Source: Flavobacterium buctense
GTDB taxonomy: Bacteria; Bacteroidota; Bacteroidia; Flavobacteriales; Flavobacteriaceae
NCBI RefSeq assembly: GCF_014486695.1
Contig: NZ_JACTAB010000002.1
Coordinates: 62,001-126,000, forward strand
Direction of reading: 5' to 3'
DNA: 64,000 bases
In this document: positions 8,000-16,091 of the stretch, piece by piece
Layout of the letters: each line of letters opens with the position of its first letter
How positions within the stretch are numbered: the stretch's first letter is position 1
Notes under the pieces: generated by a model
What the model saw: only the letters and a program-made list of their open reading frames with translations
Database searches by the model: none
What the model was told of the DNA's origin: nothing
Program-made: the position numbers and the translations under genes

Positions 8000-9524
8000 A
8001 TAATCGCACTAAAAGTGATTTTCCGGTCATGACTTCGGGTTTTGGAATGCCCATCAGTTCTAAAATGGTTGGTGCTAAATCGCCCAAAACGCCATCGTGC
8101 ACTCTAATTTGGTCTTTGTCAACCATAATAATCGGCACAGGATTGGTTGTGTGCGCAGTGTTTGGCGAACCGTCAGGGTTAATCATCGTTTCGCAATTGC
8201 CATGGTCGGCTATGATGATAGTGGTATAACCGTTGGCCAGAGCGGTTTCTACCACTTCTTTTACACAAGCATCTACAGCTTCACAAGCTTTTATCGCTGC
8301 TTCCATTACGCCGGTGTGGCCTACCATATCGCCATTGGCAAAATTCAAACAAACGAAATCAACTTCGCCTTTTTGCAATTCTGGAACTAATGCGTCTTTG
8401 AGTTCGTAAGCACTCATTTCCGGTTGTAAATCGTATGTGGCTACTTTAGGAGAGTTTCTTAAAATGCGAGTCTCGCCCTTAAAAGGCACTTCACGACCAC
8501 CCGAAAAGAAGAAAGTTACATGAGGATATTTTTCGGTTTCAGCAATTCGAATCTGAGATTTTCCGGCTTTTTCCAATACTTCCCCTAAGGTTTCGGTAAT
8601 GTTGTCTTTGTCGTAAATCACGTGTACATTTTCATAAGTATCATCGTAATTGGTCATCGTGACATAGTACAAATTGAGCTTATGCATATTGAATTCGTGG
8701 GAGTCTTTTTGCGAAAGTACTTCAGTTAATTCTCTTCCTCTATCAGTTCTGAAGTTAAAGAAAATCACCACGTCATCGTTTTGTATTGTTGCCAAAGGTT
8801 GGTTGTTAGAATCAACAGCAGTAAGCGGTTGGATAAACTCATCGGTTACATTTTCAGCATAGCTCTCGGCTATACTTTGAACCAAATTTGAGGTGTGTTT
8901 TCCGGTGCCGTTTACGAGTAAATCATAAGCCAATTTCACACGTTCCCATCGTTTGTCTCTGTCCATGGCATAATAACGACCAATAACGGATGCAATTTTT
9001 GCCGTTGTATTTTGAAGGTAATTTTCTAAATCTTGTAGGTAACCTTTACCCGACTTTGGGTCAACATCGCGTCCATCGGTAAAAGCGTGAACAAAGACTT
9101 TTTGTAATCCAAATACCTGTGAAGCATCAATTAATCCGCGTAAGTGAGATGTATGTGAATGCACGCCACCATCAGAGACCAATCCTAAGAAGTGAACTGC
9201 TTTGTTGTGGTCTTTGGCATATTGAAAAGCAGCCACTAGAGGTTTTTCTTGGGCCATAGTTTTATTGGCTACAGCCAAATTAATTTTAGCCAAATCTTGG
9301 TAAACAATTCTTCCGGCACCAAGGTTCATGTGGCCGACTTCGGAGTTCCCCATTTGACCTTCGGGTAAACCTACGTTTAAGCCGTCAGTTCTGAGTTGGG
9401 CATTAGGGTACTGTTTATATAAGCCGCTAATAAACGGAACATTGGCATTGTCAATAGCAGATACTTTTGGGTCGGGTGATTTGCCCCAACCGTCTAAAAT
9501 CATTAGGATTACTTTCTTGTTCAT
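7998..9524 (-). CDS. gpmI: 2,3-bisphosphoglycerate-independent phosphoglycerate mutase
   Basis: The 508-residue protein interconverts 3- and 2-phosphoglycerate in glycolysis and gluconeogenesis. It belongs to the alkaline-phosphatase superfamily and uses two Mn ions. The first metal Asp is in ILDGWGKS (D11) and the phosphorylated Ser in GQMGNSEVGHMNLGAGR (S61). The phosphate-transfer domain shows HSHTSHLRGL, FTDGRDVDP and GRYYAMDRDKRW. The second metal site is in NFANGDMVGHTG and IIADHGNCE, and the protein ends in SLL. The start at 9524 (MNKKVILMILDGWG) is chosen because a predicted -7 box lies at 9543-9550, which rules out the upstream ATG at 9545. Confidence 0.97.
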   Translation of the reverse strand: MNKKVILMILDGWGKSPDPKVSAIDNANVPFISGLYKQYPNAQLRTDGLNVGLPEGQMGNSEVGHMNLGAGRIVYQDLAKINLAVANKTMAQEKPLVAAFQYAKDHNKAVHFLGLVSDGGVHSHTSHLRGLIDASQVFGLQKVFVHAFTDGRDVDPKSGKGYLQDLENYLQNTTAKIASVIGRYYAMDRDKRWERVKLAYDLLVNGTGKHTSNLVQSIAESYAENVTDEFIQPLTAVDSNNQPLATIQNDDVVIFFNFRTDRGRELTEVLSQKDSHEFNMHKLNLYYVTMTNYDDTYENVHVIYDKDNITETLGEVLEKAGKSQIRIAETEKYPHVTFFFSGGREVPFKGETRILRNSPKVATYDLQPEMSAYELKDALVPELQKGEVDFVCLNFANGDMVGHTGVMEAAIKACEAVDACVKEVVETALANGYTTIIIADHGNCETMINPDGSPNTAHTTNPVPIIMVDKDQIRVHDGVLGDLAPTILELMGIPKPEVMTGKSLLVRL

Positions 9525-9542
9525 AAGAATAATTTTGAACCA

Positions 9543-9550
9543 CAAAGATA
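9543..9550 (-). promoter_or_regulatory. Predicted -7 element of gpmI
   Basis: TATCTTTG on the minus strand matches TAnnTTTG exactly. It lies 18 bases before the gpmI ATG and supports the shorter start. Confidence 0.6.
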
Positions 9551-9569
9551 AGGCTAAATTTCTGTTTTT

Positions 9570-12026
9570 TTAGAAGCGCTCTCTCGTTTTGGGTTTGGTA
9601 AACGAATTGTAAAATCGGGAGTTTTTTACGGTGTTGTAATCAATAAAATATCGGATACTGATGGAGAAAACATGGTTTAAGTTTTCGCTGTTTAAAGCAT
9701 CATTAATATTGTTTTCGTATTGGCGACTGAATTCGCGGCTAAAAAGAGCACTGTTGTTTCGGTACAAAACAGACACTTGACTACCAGGTGCAAACCACCA
9801 GGAATAGGTAAGGTCAAGATTCCATAAATTCAGGTTCGAATTTTTATTAGTGGTATAACTTGAATTATTTACATAGCTCCCGTCATCCATTAAAGTTAAT
9901 ATTTCATGATTGGTAGCATATGACCAATAATGGCGAACATTTAAATTAAAGTTCATCGTGTTATTGATGGAGTATTTTCCTTGAAGCGTATTAATGTAAG
10001 TAATTCTGTTTCTTCGAGCGAAAATGGTGTTGTCATCATCATCAAAATCAATCCAACCGACATTGTTGTTCTGTCGGGTAAACGTGAAGCCGTAGATTAG
10101 AGAAAAACGATCGTTGAATCGGTATCTTGGGCTAAATAAAAAACCATAGTTTCTTCTTCCTTTTTCATCAAAAATAGTAATTGTAGGATTGAAGTCAATG
10201 GCAAATTGGCGGTTGTAATTGGTTGAATATAAAAAGTAAGTTCTGACATTTCTTGGGATGTTTACAAAACGCTGTTCTCCTGTAGACCTTGGCTCATAAA
10301 AATCGGATACATCTAATGGATTGCTATAGATTCCGAAGCCATAAAAGTCATTTAGTTTGTCGAAGGCATTAAAGTAGAGATTTAAATTTCCGGCTTGAAT
10401 TCTTCCGGTTCTGTTGTCAAATTCTGTGTAAGTATTCAAAAAAGCTTGAAAAGAATTAAATATTTTATTCGGATTTAAAGTTCTGTAATTCGAATTGATA
10501 TAAAAACCGTGATAATGGGTCATAAAGTTGATGCCCAAATCATTGTTGTCAAAATCGGTTGAGGCATAAACACCACCAATACTATAGCGATAGTTACCAC
10601 TGGTTTCTCCTAAGTTTAGATAGGCTGCAACTCCTTTTTTGTCTTCCTCATCGGTCCTATTATTGACATAGCTGTATTTAACATTTCCCGAAAGATTATA
10701 CGTGTTTTTTTTGGTGTTCAAGTCCCAAACCAAAGCAGATACATTAGCATCTCTAAATTCGCCGTTTCGAGTCACGTTAGTGTTAATCAATGATATTGAG
10801 GAGTTTTGTCTGAAACGTTGGTCAAGAACGAAAACATTATAGTTGGCAAGAGGCGCGATATTTTGCAAACGTGTTTCACCGGTATCGTTATTTTTTACAA
10901 TCACACTAGTGTTTTCTGTTACGGCATTTAAGACCCCAATACCCAAACCACTTTTAGTTCTGCCGGAAACTTTTAAAGCATTTATTAATCGAATGGAACC
11001 GGGTTGATCAATTATCGTTTCGTTATCGGCTACATTAATTTCGGGTGTTTCTCCAATTCTTCGTGTATACAGCAAACTTCCTTTGCTAAACAAATCAGTT
11101 CCTTCGGTAAAAAAAGGGCGGTTTTCACTGAATTGTTGTTCAAAAGCGGTTAGGTTTAATTCGACGTTGTCAAATTTGGTTTGGCCAAAATCAGGAATTA
11201 AAATCGCATCTAAAGTAAAAGCATCATTAATACCATATTTAATATCCATTCCTCCTTTGAATTCACCTACAGTTTTCTGAAATTTACTGGAATACAAATA
11301 TTGCGAAGCATATGGAATTATAAATAATCGGGTAGGCGTTTCTATATTTTCAATTCCTTCTAAAATTCCGGCTTGTGTACTTTCATTAGCAATTTTTCTG
11401 TCTAACATGGACCAAGAAAATTGTTGTCTTAAGCGACGAACTTCTCGATAAAAATTGATTCCCCAAGTTTGTTTTTTCTCTGAGGGAAATCTCAGGGCAG
11501 CATATGGTATTTTCATTTCAACGCGCCAACCAAAATTGGTCACATCAACATGGCTGTCCCAAATGGCATCCCAAGAAAAGTCTTCGTCGTTGGATTCGGT
11601 GTAAACACCATCTTGTTGTACTCCCGCGGCACTTACAAAAAAGCGAAACTCTTGTTGTCCGTCATTGTAGCCATTGATTAATACACCAAAATGATCTGCG
11701 GTTGCGAAATCATCTCTTAATGTATATTCCTTTAGTATTTTTTGTGGTTCATCATCATGTAGTGTTGCAGCAATATAAATGGCGGTGTTGTCATAAACTA
11801 TTTTTACCTCAGTTCGCCTTTCAGAAGGCTCCGGTTTTCCATTATCAGGTTCAATCATAACAAAATCAGTTGCTATCTCTGCATCTTTCCATGCTGGCTC
11901 ATCAAACTTACCGTCAATCGTAATTTTGTTATCAGTAGATTTTGTTTTAACAGTTTTCTTTTGGCTAAAAACTAAGCAAGAAAATAGCAAAAAGCCATAA
12001 AGAAATAAGTGGGAAAACTTAGGCAT
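9570..12026 (-). CDS. DUF5916 outer-membrane protein with N-terminal CBM9-like domain
   Basis: The 818-residue protein has a signal peptide (LFLYGFLLFSCLVFSQ). Next comes a CBM9-like carbohydrate-binding domain at about residues 35-220 (ITIDGKFDEPAWKDAEIATDF, YDNTAIYIAATLHDDEP, WRVEMKIPYAALRFP). A long DUF5916 region (about 240-818) follows, made of alternating beta strands with many Asn and aromatic residues, as in an outer-membrane beta-barrel (for example FYINSNYRTLNPNKIF, SLIYGFTFTRQNNN, and the last strand near VFSISIRYFIDYN). A role in sugar or polymer handling at the cell surface is possible, but the family has no proven function. It is transcribed alone from its own promoter. Confidence 0.85.
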   Translation of the reverse strand: MPKFSHLFLYGFLLFSCLVFSQKKTVKTKSTDNKITIDGKFDEPAWKDAEIATDFVMIEPDNGKPEPSERRTEVKIVYDNTAIYIAATLHDDEPQKILKEYTLRDDFATADHFGVLINGYNDGQQEFRFFVSAAGVQQDGVYTESNDEDFSWDAIWDSHVDVTNFGWRVEMKIPYAALRFPSEKKQTWGINFYREVRRLRQQFSWSMLDRKIANESTQAGILEGIENIETPTRLFIIPYASQYLYSSKFQKTVGEFKGGMDIKYGINDAFTLDAILIPDFGQTKFDNVELNLTAFEQQFSENRPFFTEGTDLFSKGSLLYTRRIGETPEINVADNETIIDQPGSIRLINALKVSGRTKSGLGIGVLNAVTENTSVIVKNNDTGETRLQNIAPLANYNVFVLDQRFRQNSSISLINTNVTRNGEFRDANVSALVWDLNTKKNTYNLSGNVKYSYVNNRTDEEDKKGVAAYLNLGETSGNYRYSIGGVYASTDFDNNDLGINFMTHYHGFYINSNYRTLNPNKIFNSFQAFLNTYTEFDNRTGRIQAGNLNLYFNAFDKLNDFYGFGIYSNPLDVSDFYEPRSTGEQRFVNIPRNVRTYFLYSTNYNRQFAIDFNPTITIFDEKGRRNYGFLFSPRYRFNDRFSLIYGFTFTRQNNNVGWIDFDDDDNTIFARRNRITYINTLQGKYSINNTMNFNLNVRHYWSYATNHEILTLMDDGSYVNNSSYTTNKNSNLNLWNLDLTYSWWFAPGSQVSVLYRNNSALFSREFSRQYENNINDALNSENLNHVFSISIRYFIDYNTVKNSRFYNSFTKPKTRERF

Positions 12027-12046
12027 TGATGATTTTGTTTGACGAA

Positions 12047-12076
12047 CAAAAATAACTATTTAATTGGTATTTACAA
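12047..12076 (-). promoter_or_regulatory. Predicted promoter of the DUF5916 gene
   Basis: The minus strand has TTG at 12076-12074, a 19-bp spacer and TATTTTTG at 12054-12047, matching the TTG/TAnnTTTG promoter type. It lies about 20 bases before the start codon. Confidence 0.6.
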
Positions 12077-12150
12077 CCTTTAGTAAAATAAAAGCTATTG
12101 ATTTATAAAGTATTATAAAAATTAAAATTAGCTTAATAAAAGTAAAATAA

Positions 12151-12182
12151 TTTGGTTTTATATAATTATGAATATATATTTG
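12151..12182 (+). promoter_or_regulatory. Predicted promoter of the L,D-transpeptidase-like gene
   Basis: TTTG (12151-12154), a 20-bp spacer and TATATTTG (12175-12182) form a near-ideal Bacteroidota promoter. It is divergent from the DUF5916 promoter, and the start codon follows 36 bases later. Confidence 0.7.
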
Positions 12183-12218
12183 TCAAACCCAAGTCTAACA
12201 GTAAACCTATAGCAGTCA

Positions 12219-12926
12219 ATGAATTATAAATCACTCTCTTTATTGTTTTTTGTCTTGTTGATGTCTTTCAACAGTTTACCTGACAAATTAAACCCAATAA
12301 CTACAATTCCTGAGAATACAGAGAAAACGGTTACAACCAATGTGACTTTGTACAGTCAAATAGACGCTAATTCTCATGCGTTACCTAGTTTTGAAAGTTT
12401 TAATCTTGCATTAGACGGATTCAATCATCTTAAAGAGAAAGGGCTGATTCAGAAAAATATACTGACGATTGTTGATTTTAGTTTGTCTTCTAATACCAAA
12501 AGACTATGGGTAATAGATTTAGATAAAAATATAGTATTGTTTCAAACTTTAGTAGCACACGGCAGAAATACGGGTGAAGAATTTGCCCAGGCCTTTTCTA
12601 ATCAAGCCGAATCTTTTAAAAGTAGTGTTGGTTTTTATGCTACTGCTGAAATCTACAATGGTAAACACGGGATGTCTCTAAAATTAGACGGATTACAAAA
12701 AGGGTTGAACGATAAAGCCCGTGAAAGAGCTGTTGTCATGCATGGTGCGGATTATGTTTCAGAATCTTTCATTAAGCAAAACAAAAGATTAGGCAGAAGT
12801 TTAGGTTGCCCGGCTGTACCGGTTGAACTTAACCAAAAAATCATTAACGTGATTAAAGACAAATCTTGTTTGTTTATTTATCATCCTGCGGCCAAACAAG
12901 AAATTGTTTCCAAGTTAGCTTTATAG
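12219..12926 (+). CDS. Murein L,D-transpeptidase catalytic-domain protein (YkuD_2 type)
   Basis: The 235-residue protein has a signal peptide (LSLLFFVLLMSFNSLP) and a YkuD_2-like domain. Motifs in order are LWVIDLDKNIVLFQTLVAHG, a GxKHGMSLKLDGLQ segment, VMHGADYVSE with the conserved His (H175), and GRSLGCPAVP with the nucleophile Cys (C197). Enzymes with this Cys/His pair act on peptidoglycan tetrapeptides or attach proteins to the wall in the periplasm. The family is common in Bacteroidota and its exact reaction is little studied. Its stop overlaps the end of the convergent GNAT gene by six bases. Confidence 0.85.
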   Translation: MNYKSLSLLFFVLLMSFNSLPDKLNPITTIPENTEKTVTTNVTLYSQIDANSHALPSFESFNLALDGFNHLKEKGLIQKNILTIVDFSLSSNTKRLWVIDLDKNIVLFQTLVAHGRNTGEEFAQAFSNQAESFKSSVGFYATAEIYNGKHGMSLKLDGLQKGLNDKARERAVVMHGADYVSESFIKQNKRLGRSLGCPAVPVELNQKIINVIKDKSCLFIYHPAAKQEIVSKLAL

Positions 12927-13358
12927 TTTTTTCCACATTACATAATGCAGACCAACATTCGGAATTTCAAATGAATTCCCTATGATTTGGTAGCCCATTT
13001 TTTGGTAAAAACCTACTGCATTAATACGAGCATTGAACCAAATTAAAGGTGTGTTTTGCGTTTTGAGTATCTTTTCGGAATGTTCCACCAATAATCGTCC
13101 GTATCCCTTTCCCTGATTGTTTTCCAAAACAGCCATGCCTCTGATTTGTGTTTGTTTCTTGTCCTCGAAAAGTGGATTGTTGTTTTCAAAAAGTGAAATG
13201 ACACCTTTTATTTGATCATTTTCATGCAAACCAAAATGTGATGTGGTGTCTAAATCATCACCGTCAAAGTGACAACTTTCAATTTGTTTTCCTTTTCTGA
13301 GCACAGGATGACGTACAGTATAAGTTTCTTGGGCCGAAATTTTTCTAATAGTTATCAT
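12921..13358 (-). CDS. GNAT-family N-acetyltransferase
   Basis: The 145-residue protein shows the GNAT acetyl-CoA-binding core: IRGMAVLENNQGKGYGRLLVEHSEKIL (motif A, Q/R-x-x-G-x-G/A form) followed by IWFNARINAVGFYQKMGYQIIG (motif B). The start MITIRKISAQETYTVRHPVLR is typical of small stand-alone cytosolic acetyltransferases. The substrate cannot be predicted. It converges on the L,D-transpeptidase gene with a six-base overlap and is not clearly in an operon. Confidence 0.88.
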   Translation of the reverse strand: MITIRKISAQETYTVRHPVLRKGKQIESCHFDGDDLDTTSHFGLHENDQIKGVISLFENNNPLFEDKKQTQIRGMAVLENNQGKGYGRLLVEHSEKILKTQNTPLIWFNARINAVGFYQKMGYQIIGNSFEIPNVGLHYVMWKKL

Positions 13359-13433
13359 GGAAAATTTTATAACTAAATGGTTTTGTTTGTGTTATAAACG
13401 TCGAAATTTTTAAAGCATTTTTTTTTGAAAAAA

Positions 13434-13466
13434 TTTGCATCAAAGCAAACTTATTCTATATATTTG
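13434..13466 (+). promoter_or_regulatory. Predicted promoter of tRNA-Gly
   Basis: TTTG at 13434-13437, a 21-bp spacer and TATATTTG at 13459-13466 match the Bacteroidota promoter pattern. The mature tRNA begins about 54 bases downstream. Confidence 0.7.
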
Positions 13467-13519
13467 CACTCGCAAACAAGTTCATAGAACACTTTATTTA
13501 AGTGACATGGACAAGTAAT

Positions 13520-13576
<57 letters not shown>

Positions 13577-13592
<16 letters not shown>

Positions 13593-13714
13593 CTTAAGTT
13601 AAAAACCTCTAATTAACGTTAGGGGTTTTTTTATGCAATTAGGCGAGAAGTTTATCCCGTTCCATCGGGAAGCCTCGTCTTCCGCTCTTAAATTTAAACC
13701 TCTAATTAACGTTA
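13577..13714 (+). repeat. Duplicated tRNA-Gly 3' end (att-like direct repeat)
   Basis: About 45 bases covering the last 16 bases of the tRNA and the left half of its terminator (13577-13621) recur at 13671-13714 with three small differences. Between the copies are about 50 bases, including the terminator right arm. A partial tRNA 3' end next to the complete tRNA is the signature left by site-specific integration or slipped duplication. No integrase gene is present between or near the copies. Confidence 0.8.
13601..13632 (+). terminator. Terminator after tRNA-Gly
   Basis: The stem AACCTCT/AGGGGTT (one G-T pair) with the loop AATTAACGTT is followed by seven T. The left arm and loop are repeated at about 13697-13714 without the right arm. 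Confidence 0.75.
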
Positions 13715-13735
13715 TAATAATATCAAGGTTAAATT

Positions 13736-14446
13736 TTACATTTCTAAATAAGCCAAATCAGTTTCCGGAGCCAATTCTTCCGGAGTTTGATTTTGTTGAA
13801 ACAATCTTGCGGTTAAACTTCCTTTTAAAATTATCTTTTCGCCGGCAACTTCCAGCCAACTTCCTTCACGCAATCCTAAAACCGGAGTTGTGTTGAACGC
13901 ATGAAATTCTTTAATTCTCGTTTCACGGGTTTCGCCCATGTGCTTGCTATTCATATCCGGATCTAAATAATGCGGATTTAAATTAAAAGGAATCAGCCCC
14001 AAAGTTTTAAAACTCGGTGGATAAATAATCGGCATGTCATTAGTGGTTTGCATCGTCAATCCGGTAATATTGCTTCCGGCGCTTGTACCTAAATAAGGTG
14101 TGCCTTTTTTCAATGTTTCAGCTAAAATTTCCATGACGTTATTTTGATACAATTGGGTAACCAATAAAAAAGTATTGCCGCCACCGGTAAAAATACCTTG
14201 TGCTTTTTGAATAGCTTCTGTAGAATTCTCAAATTCATGCAAACCTTTTATCGCTTTATTAATTTTGGCGAAAGCCAGACCAACATTAGCGGTATAATCA
14301 TCATGAGAAATTCCACCCGGACGTGCGTATGGTATGAAAAGAATTTCATTACAGTCTTTGAAATGATTTTCCAAAGCAGGCAACAAATAATCTAGATAAC
14401 TTCCTCCGTGTACCGTTGATGTACTGGCAATAATTAGTTTTTTCAT
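13736..14446 (-). CDS. pepE: Dipeptidase PepE (peptidase family S51)
   Basis: The 236-residue cytosolic protein hydrolyses N-terminal Asp-X dipeptides in the E. coli relative. The S51 layout is clear: KLIIASTSTVHGGSYLDYL, FIPYARP, IFTGGGNTFLL, then the nucleophile elbow YLGTSAGSN (S122), NDMPI (D137) and LNPHYLD (H159), matching the Ser-Asp-His triad. The spacing and the 236-residue length are close to E. coli PepE (229). It ends about 22 bases past the duplicated tRNA end on the opposite strand. No partner genes are nearby. Confidence 0.92.
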   Translation of the reverse strand: MKKLIIASTSTVHGGSYLDYLLPALENHFKDCNEILFIPYARPGGISHDDYTANVGLAFAKINKAIKGLHEFENSTEAIQKAQGIFTGGGNTFLLVTQLYQNNVMEILAETLKKGTPYLGTSAGSNITGLTMQTTNDMPIIYPPSFKTLGLIPFNLNPHYLDPDMNSKHMGETRETRIKEFHAFNTTPVLGLREGSWLEVAGEKIILKGSLTARLFQQNQTPEELAPETDLAYLEM

Positions 14447-14762
14447 TTTTTAATTCATTTTATCCGACTGCCATTCGCAGTTCTGCACTTACTATCAAAT
14501 CTCAAAAGTAATGTTTTTACTGATTTTATTTAACAAATAATTACCAAGACTTTGGCATTTATTTAGGAGAGCTCTGAGATATTTTTACCATATCTAAAGC
14601 ATTAATGTTATTAGTTGGTTTAGTAAGTTCAATTTAAATTTTATAGAATACCCAATGTGAAATAGTAAATACTTTACATTAACTGACCTAAAAATACTTT
14701 AATCTATTGAAGGTTAAAGATAAATAGTTACTATTTTTGAGCAGTATTAAAAAGCAATCAAA
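14447..14762. other. AT-rich intergenic region with one predicted promoter
   Basis: No gene or RNA was recognised in these 316 bases between divergent genes. On the plus strand TTG (14707-14709), a 22-bp spacer and TATTTTTG (14732-14739) form a plausible promoter for the downstream gene at 14763. A small inverted repeat, GTAAA-TAC-TTTAC, lies at 14665-14677, about 30 bases before the -33 position, and might be a protein site. Confidence 0.5.
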
Positions 14763-15524
14763 ATGAAGGTTCTGCTACCAATTTTACTTTTATTTATCCA
14801 AAACATCGGGTTTTCACAATCCACTGAATTGGTTTTTCTCAAAGGTAAAGTGGTTTGTGCCATTAAAGAACTCAACCAAATAAATGTTTTCAATCTCCGC
14901 TCCGAATCGTCAACCACGACCAATGAAACCGGTGATTATTCGATGTTTGTGAAAGTAGGTGACACACTTCGATTTAAAAGTTTGCAGATAGAAACCAAAG
15001 ACATTGTAATTCAGGAAGCTGATTTAGCTAAAAAGCTTTTGGCTACTACACTTATTCCTAAAGTAATAGCCTTAGAAGAAGTGGAAATTAAAGAGTACAA
15101 AGATATTAATGCGGTTTCACTGGGAATTTTAGACAAACCCGCCAAAAAATATACTCCGGCAGAGAGAAGGTTAGCGGCTGCGGAGGAATTCCATTGGTAT
15201 AGTCCGTTATTAATTCCGTTGGGCGGAATGAGTTTCGATGGTTTAATCAACTCAATTAACGGAAGAGCGGCTATGTTGAAGAAAGAACTCGAAGTGGAGA
15301 AAAAAGAACTGTTAATGACCAAAATTGAAAATCAATTCGAAACCAACTATTTTATCGAAAAATTAAAAATCCCGGAAGAGAACGTTAAAGGGTTTTTGTT
15401 TTATATAGTAGAAGATCCAAAAGTAATGGAATTGATAAATGCCAAAGATAAAGAGATGTCCAAGTTCAGAATGAGTGAATTGGCGACCAATTATCTCGCC
15501 TTACTAAAACCGGAGAAAGAATAA
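14763..15524 (+). CDS. Secreted protein with carboxypeptidase-like regulatory domain
   Basis: The 253-residue protein has a signal peptide (LLPILLLFIQNIGFSQ) followed by a domain of about 85 residues with the CarboxypepD_reg-like pattern (LKGKVVCAIKELNQINVFNLRSESSTTTNETGDYSMFVKVGDTLRFKS style: KGKV, N-V-x-N, T-N-x-x-G-x-Y, VGDTLxF). The rest is helical and charged with no recognised fold. In Flavobacteriia such genes commonly stand before a DUF6702 gene and an M1 peptidase gene, as here, where the stop is one base before the next ATG. The function is unknown; it is probably periplasmic and linked to the peptidase. Confidence 0.75.
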   Translation: MKVLLPILLLFIQNIGFSQSTELVFLKGKVVCAIKELNQINVFNLRSESSTTTNETGDYSMFVKVGDTLRFKSLQIETKDIVIQEADLAKKLLATTLIPKVIALEEVEIKEYKDINAVSLGILDKPAKKYTPAERRLAAAEEFHWYSPLLIPLGGMSFDGLINSINGRAAMLKKELEVEKKELLMTKIENQFETNYFIEKLKIPEENVKGFLFYIVEDPKVMELINAKDKEMSKFRMSELATNYLALLKPEKE

Positions 15525-15525
15525 G

Positions 15526-16032
15526 ATGAACCTGAAAAAATTGCTGAGACTATTCGTTTTGTCATTGATTTTTGTCGGACTAACTTCGGCGGATTCACAT
15601 CGATTTTATGTGTCGATTTACCAAATTGATTTTGTGCCACAGAAAAAAAGGGTTGAAATCACCACCAGGATTTTTATGGATGACTTGAATGACGCTGTTA
15701 CCAAAGCTTATAAAAAAAGCACCAACATCGGCACCGAAAAAGAAACACCGGAAGACGTTGTTTTACTAAAAAAATACCTTGCAGAAAACTTCAAACTTTC
15801 CATAAACGGAAAATCTAAAGCCTTCAATTATTTAAGTAACGAAGTCGAGAGCAATGTGGTGATTTGTTATTTAAGCATCAAAGAAGTGTCTAAAGTTGCA
15901 TCGCTCGAGGTTGAAAATTCTATACTAACCGAAGTGCATTCCGAGCAACAAAATATTATTCAATTTAATAATAACGGTAAGAAACAAAACCTTTTATTGT
16001 CTTCAGCAATCACTAAAGGAATGTTAAAATAA
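15526..16032 (+). CDS. DUF6702 family protein
   Basis: The 168-residue protein has a signal peptide (LFVLSLIFVGLTSAD), then the typical DUF6702 opening HRFYVSIYQIDFVPQKKRVEITTRIFMDDLNDAV and a beta-rich remainder. The family has no known biochemical role and is periplasmic or envelope-bound in Bacteroidota. It begins one base after the preceding stop and is followed 59 bases later by the M1 peptidase gene, forming a probable three-gene unit. Confidence 0.8.
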   Translation: MNLKKLLRLFVLSLIFVGLTSADSHRFYVSIYQIDFVPQKKRVEITTRIFMDDLNDAVTKAYKKSTNIGTEKETPEDVVLLKKYLAENFKLSINGKSKAFNYLSNEVESNVVICYLSIKEVSKVASLEVENSILTEVHSEQQNIIQFNNNGKKQNLLLSSAITKGMLK

Positions 16033-16091
16033 TTTTCGCCTTTATACTATAAAATAAATTTCTATACATTTATAACCTTAAAAGAAAGGCT

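Noticed and set aside
13671-13714. Second tRNA-Gly gene
   Set aside because: Only the 3' end is present, without D arm or anticodon arm, so it cannot form a tRNA.
13633-13896. Plus-strand open frame after tRNA-Gly
   Set aside because: It runs through the duplicated tRNA end and into the antisense of pepE; no family resemblance.
14447-14762. Riboswitch in the long gap before 14763
   Set aside because: No known aptamer pattern was recognised; only a promoter and one small inverted repeat are supported.
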